Positions 33,970-64,000 of a stretch of 64,000 bases of DNA are shown one piece after another; position 1 is the stretch's first letter, and the number at the start of each line of letters is the position of its first letter. Made by a program: the position numbers and the translations under genes. The DNA comes from Cyanoderma ruficeps (lineage: Eukaryota; Chordata; Aves; Passeriformes; Timaliidae), in assembly GCA_008694505.1 (NCBI GenBank), contig VZDJ01004378.1, positions 15,927,645 through 15,991,644 on the forward strand, read 5' to 3'. The notes below the pieces were generated by a model. The model had not been told where the DNA came from. It saw nothing but the letters and a program-made list of their open reading frames with translations, and searched no databases.

Positions 33970-35557
33970 AATGTTTTTAAGTCACTGTTTATTTCAATTT
34001 ATACAGTTTTTCCATACAAATATTTGCAACAGTTTGAATTTCAAAAAACATAACATAGACGATAAATATCATGCTATTAAAGTATTAAATTTGTACAAAA
34101 ATACTTTACAGTTTAATACTTATTTGTTACAAATAAAAATACATATTTAAGTGACTCATGAACCTTGGAGTTTTTGTTTTTTGTTTGGATTTTTTTTTCT
34201 TTACATGATTCAGCCTTGAATGTCATTCTGACCTTTTCTGGCAGTGCTGAAATAGAAATCAGGGATACTCGTGTGTGCAGGGCAGGTGAGCTTGTTCATG
34301 TATTGGAAACAGCAACAGGGATACATTAAACAGTTTAAATTGACCAGAAACAACTCTGTAAGGTGATTGCTTAGATATGGAGACTCTACAAATGTACAAA
34401 TCCAGTATCTTTATATTCACCAATAACAATAATTACCAATAACAACTTGAATACCAGAATAAACCAATGCAGCTGCTGGTGAGCATATAAAGCAACTGGC
34501 AGTATTTTATTGCTTGGGGGAAGAGGGGAGAGAAGAAAATTTGTGTGATGTGTTTGTAAAATATATTTACAATTTTAAATTCTAAAAATGTGTTGCAGGG
34601 AGTAATGTTTATCATAATGAAGGCTGAAAACAAAGCATATTAAATAGGACCTTCCTTCCTTCAAGAAACGGATTGACTTAAAAAGCTCATATGTGACAGT
34701 ACAAGTTTACAAGTACAGGTTTATGGATCATTAAAGAGCTTTTGTATCATAATTTTAAAAAAGCCATTTTCTTTTAAAAAAACCTTTCTAGTTTGTCTGA
34801 ACTCATTTCAGTTTCGCTCTTTTCAGTAATTCCCCCATCAGAGGTTTTATCCCACTAAAAAAGCCTCTGCTTAAAAATCCCCACAGGTTGCAAGACATAC
34901 CATTAATATTTCATTGCATAGGGAATAACATATATTCTAACAAAGTTTGCTGAAGTGGGGAGTAATGTTCAATGCAAACTGCAGCTTTCCTGCAAGCACT
35001 TTGTTGTAACATCTAAACCCTGCTTTGTCTAATGAGTGCACCCTTCTCGCCAGCGAATAAAGGTTTCCAAAATCAGAGATGTAGCCATTTCCCAGGAAAA
35101 TCCAGTGCAGTAAACCACTCTGCCTTGTCCATCAGACAACAGCACCTTCCTGATAAAAGCATTTTTAAAAACCACGTAACCTGGACACTGCTGTTTCTTA
35201 GCAGAGGTTAAACTCCATGTTTTTCCCTCAAACAGCTGCTGCTGCTGAAGGGAGAAGAACATTTAGATCATGTTTGAAACATCTCCCCAGTTTCTTATTT
35301 GGGGGAAAAAAAGGCCCTTATGTATTTTTTTATTGTTACTAAGCCTAGACTGTTTAGAATGGAATGATTTGACTTAATGAAGAATGAAACTATTTCCGAA
35401 GTAACCATGGATTAACAGAAGCCTTGAGACAGACCAACTGACCTCCTGTGCTTTTCAGTGCTGTACAGCATCTGAGCCTCAATCTCAGAGAAATCTTGAA
35501 TGGATTTAGCACCATAATTGTCTTTTGTTACTAAGTGTCCTGCTCCAGTGGTTTCTG
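33970..35557 (-). other. GRIP1: GRIP1 3' UTR
   Basis: About 1.6 kb downstream of the GRIP1 stop. It becomes strongly AT-rich towards 34.15-33.99 kb and ends near an AATAAA on the - strand at 33988-33993. Another - strand AATAAA at 34506-34511 could give a shorter form. No coding content recognised. Confidence 0.65.
33988..33993 (-). terminator. GRIP1: GRIP1 polyadenylation signal AATAAA
   Basis: Read as TTTATT on the + strand. It lies at the end of the AT-rich 3' UTR and about 205 bp from the HELB signal that faces it. Confidence 0.55.

Positions 35558-64000
<28,443 letters not shown>

Overview
The window looks like nuclear DNA from a bird, or at least a sauropsid. It holds several CR1 LINE 3' ends, including one with the typical avian 3' tail. 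Introns are short and interspersed repeats are sparse. Two genes can be read exon by exon: HELB on the + strand and the 3' half of GRIP1 on the - strand. Family identification rests on remembered vertebrate orthologues; no search was run.

Region 1 (1-19.8 kb) is mostly intergenic. A possible last coding exon of an upstream + strand gene lies at 206-324, with a polyadenylation signal at 819. Gene order in other amniotes would make this IRAK3, but the similarity is weak. The rest holds a CR1 fragment (about 3.13 kb), an AT microsatellite (10.14 kb), a diverged tandem repeat with a period of about 172 bp (16.77-17.16 kb) and a CpG-bearing, LTR-like block on the - strand (17.36-18.1 kb).

Region 2 (19.8-33.8 kb) is HELB, DNA helicase B. 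Thirteen exons join in phase into an open reading frame of 1,046 codons plus stop, close to the 1,087 residues of human HELB. The start lies in a CpG island just after a 45-base assembly gap. Walker A, Walker B, the GD-R-Q-P motif III, the HTFQGSE motif and the VTRGR motif VI are all intact, as is the acidic segment that binds RPA in the human protein.

Region 3 (about 33.97-64 kb) is GRIP1 on the - strand, truncated by the right edge. Eleven coding exons run from the middle of PDZ5 through PDZ6, the long linker and PDZ7 to the stop at 35558-35560, followed by a 3' UTR of about 1.6 kb. Introns contain further CR1 copies.

HELB and GRIP1 converge tail to tail. Their best polyadenylation signals are only about 205 bp apart, so overlapping 3' ends are possible. 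The genes are functionally unrelated: HELB acts in replication stress and control of DNA end resection, and GRIP1 is a PDZ scaffold for AMPA receptor trafficking and cell adhesion. I found no convincing undescribed system. The most unusual items are the 172-bp tandem repeat, the LTR-like block, the unassigned terminal exon and the convergent 3' ends.
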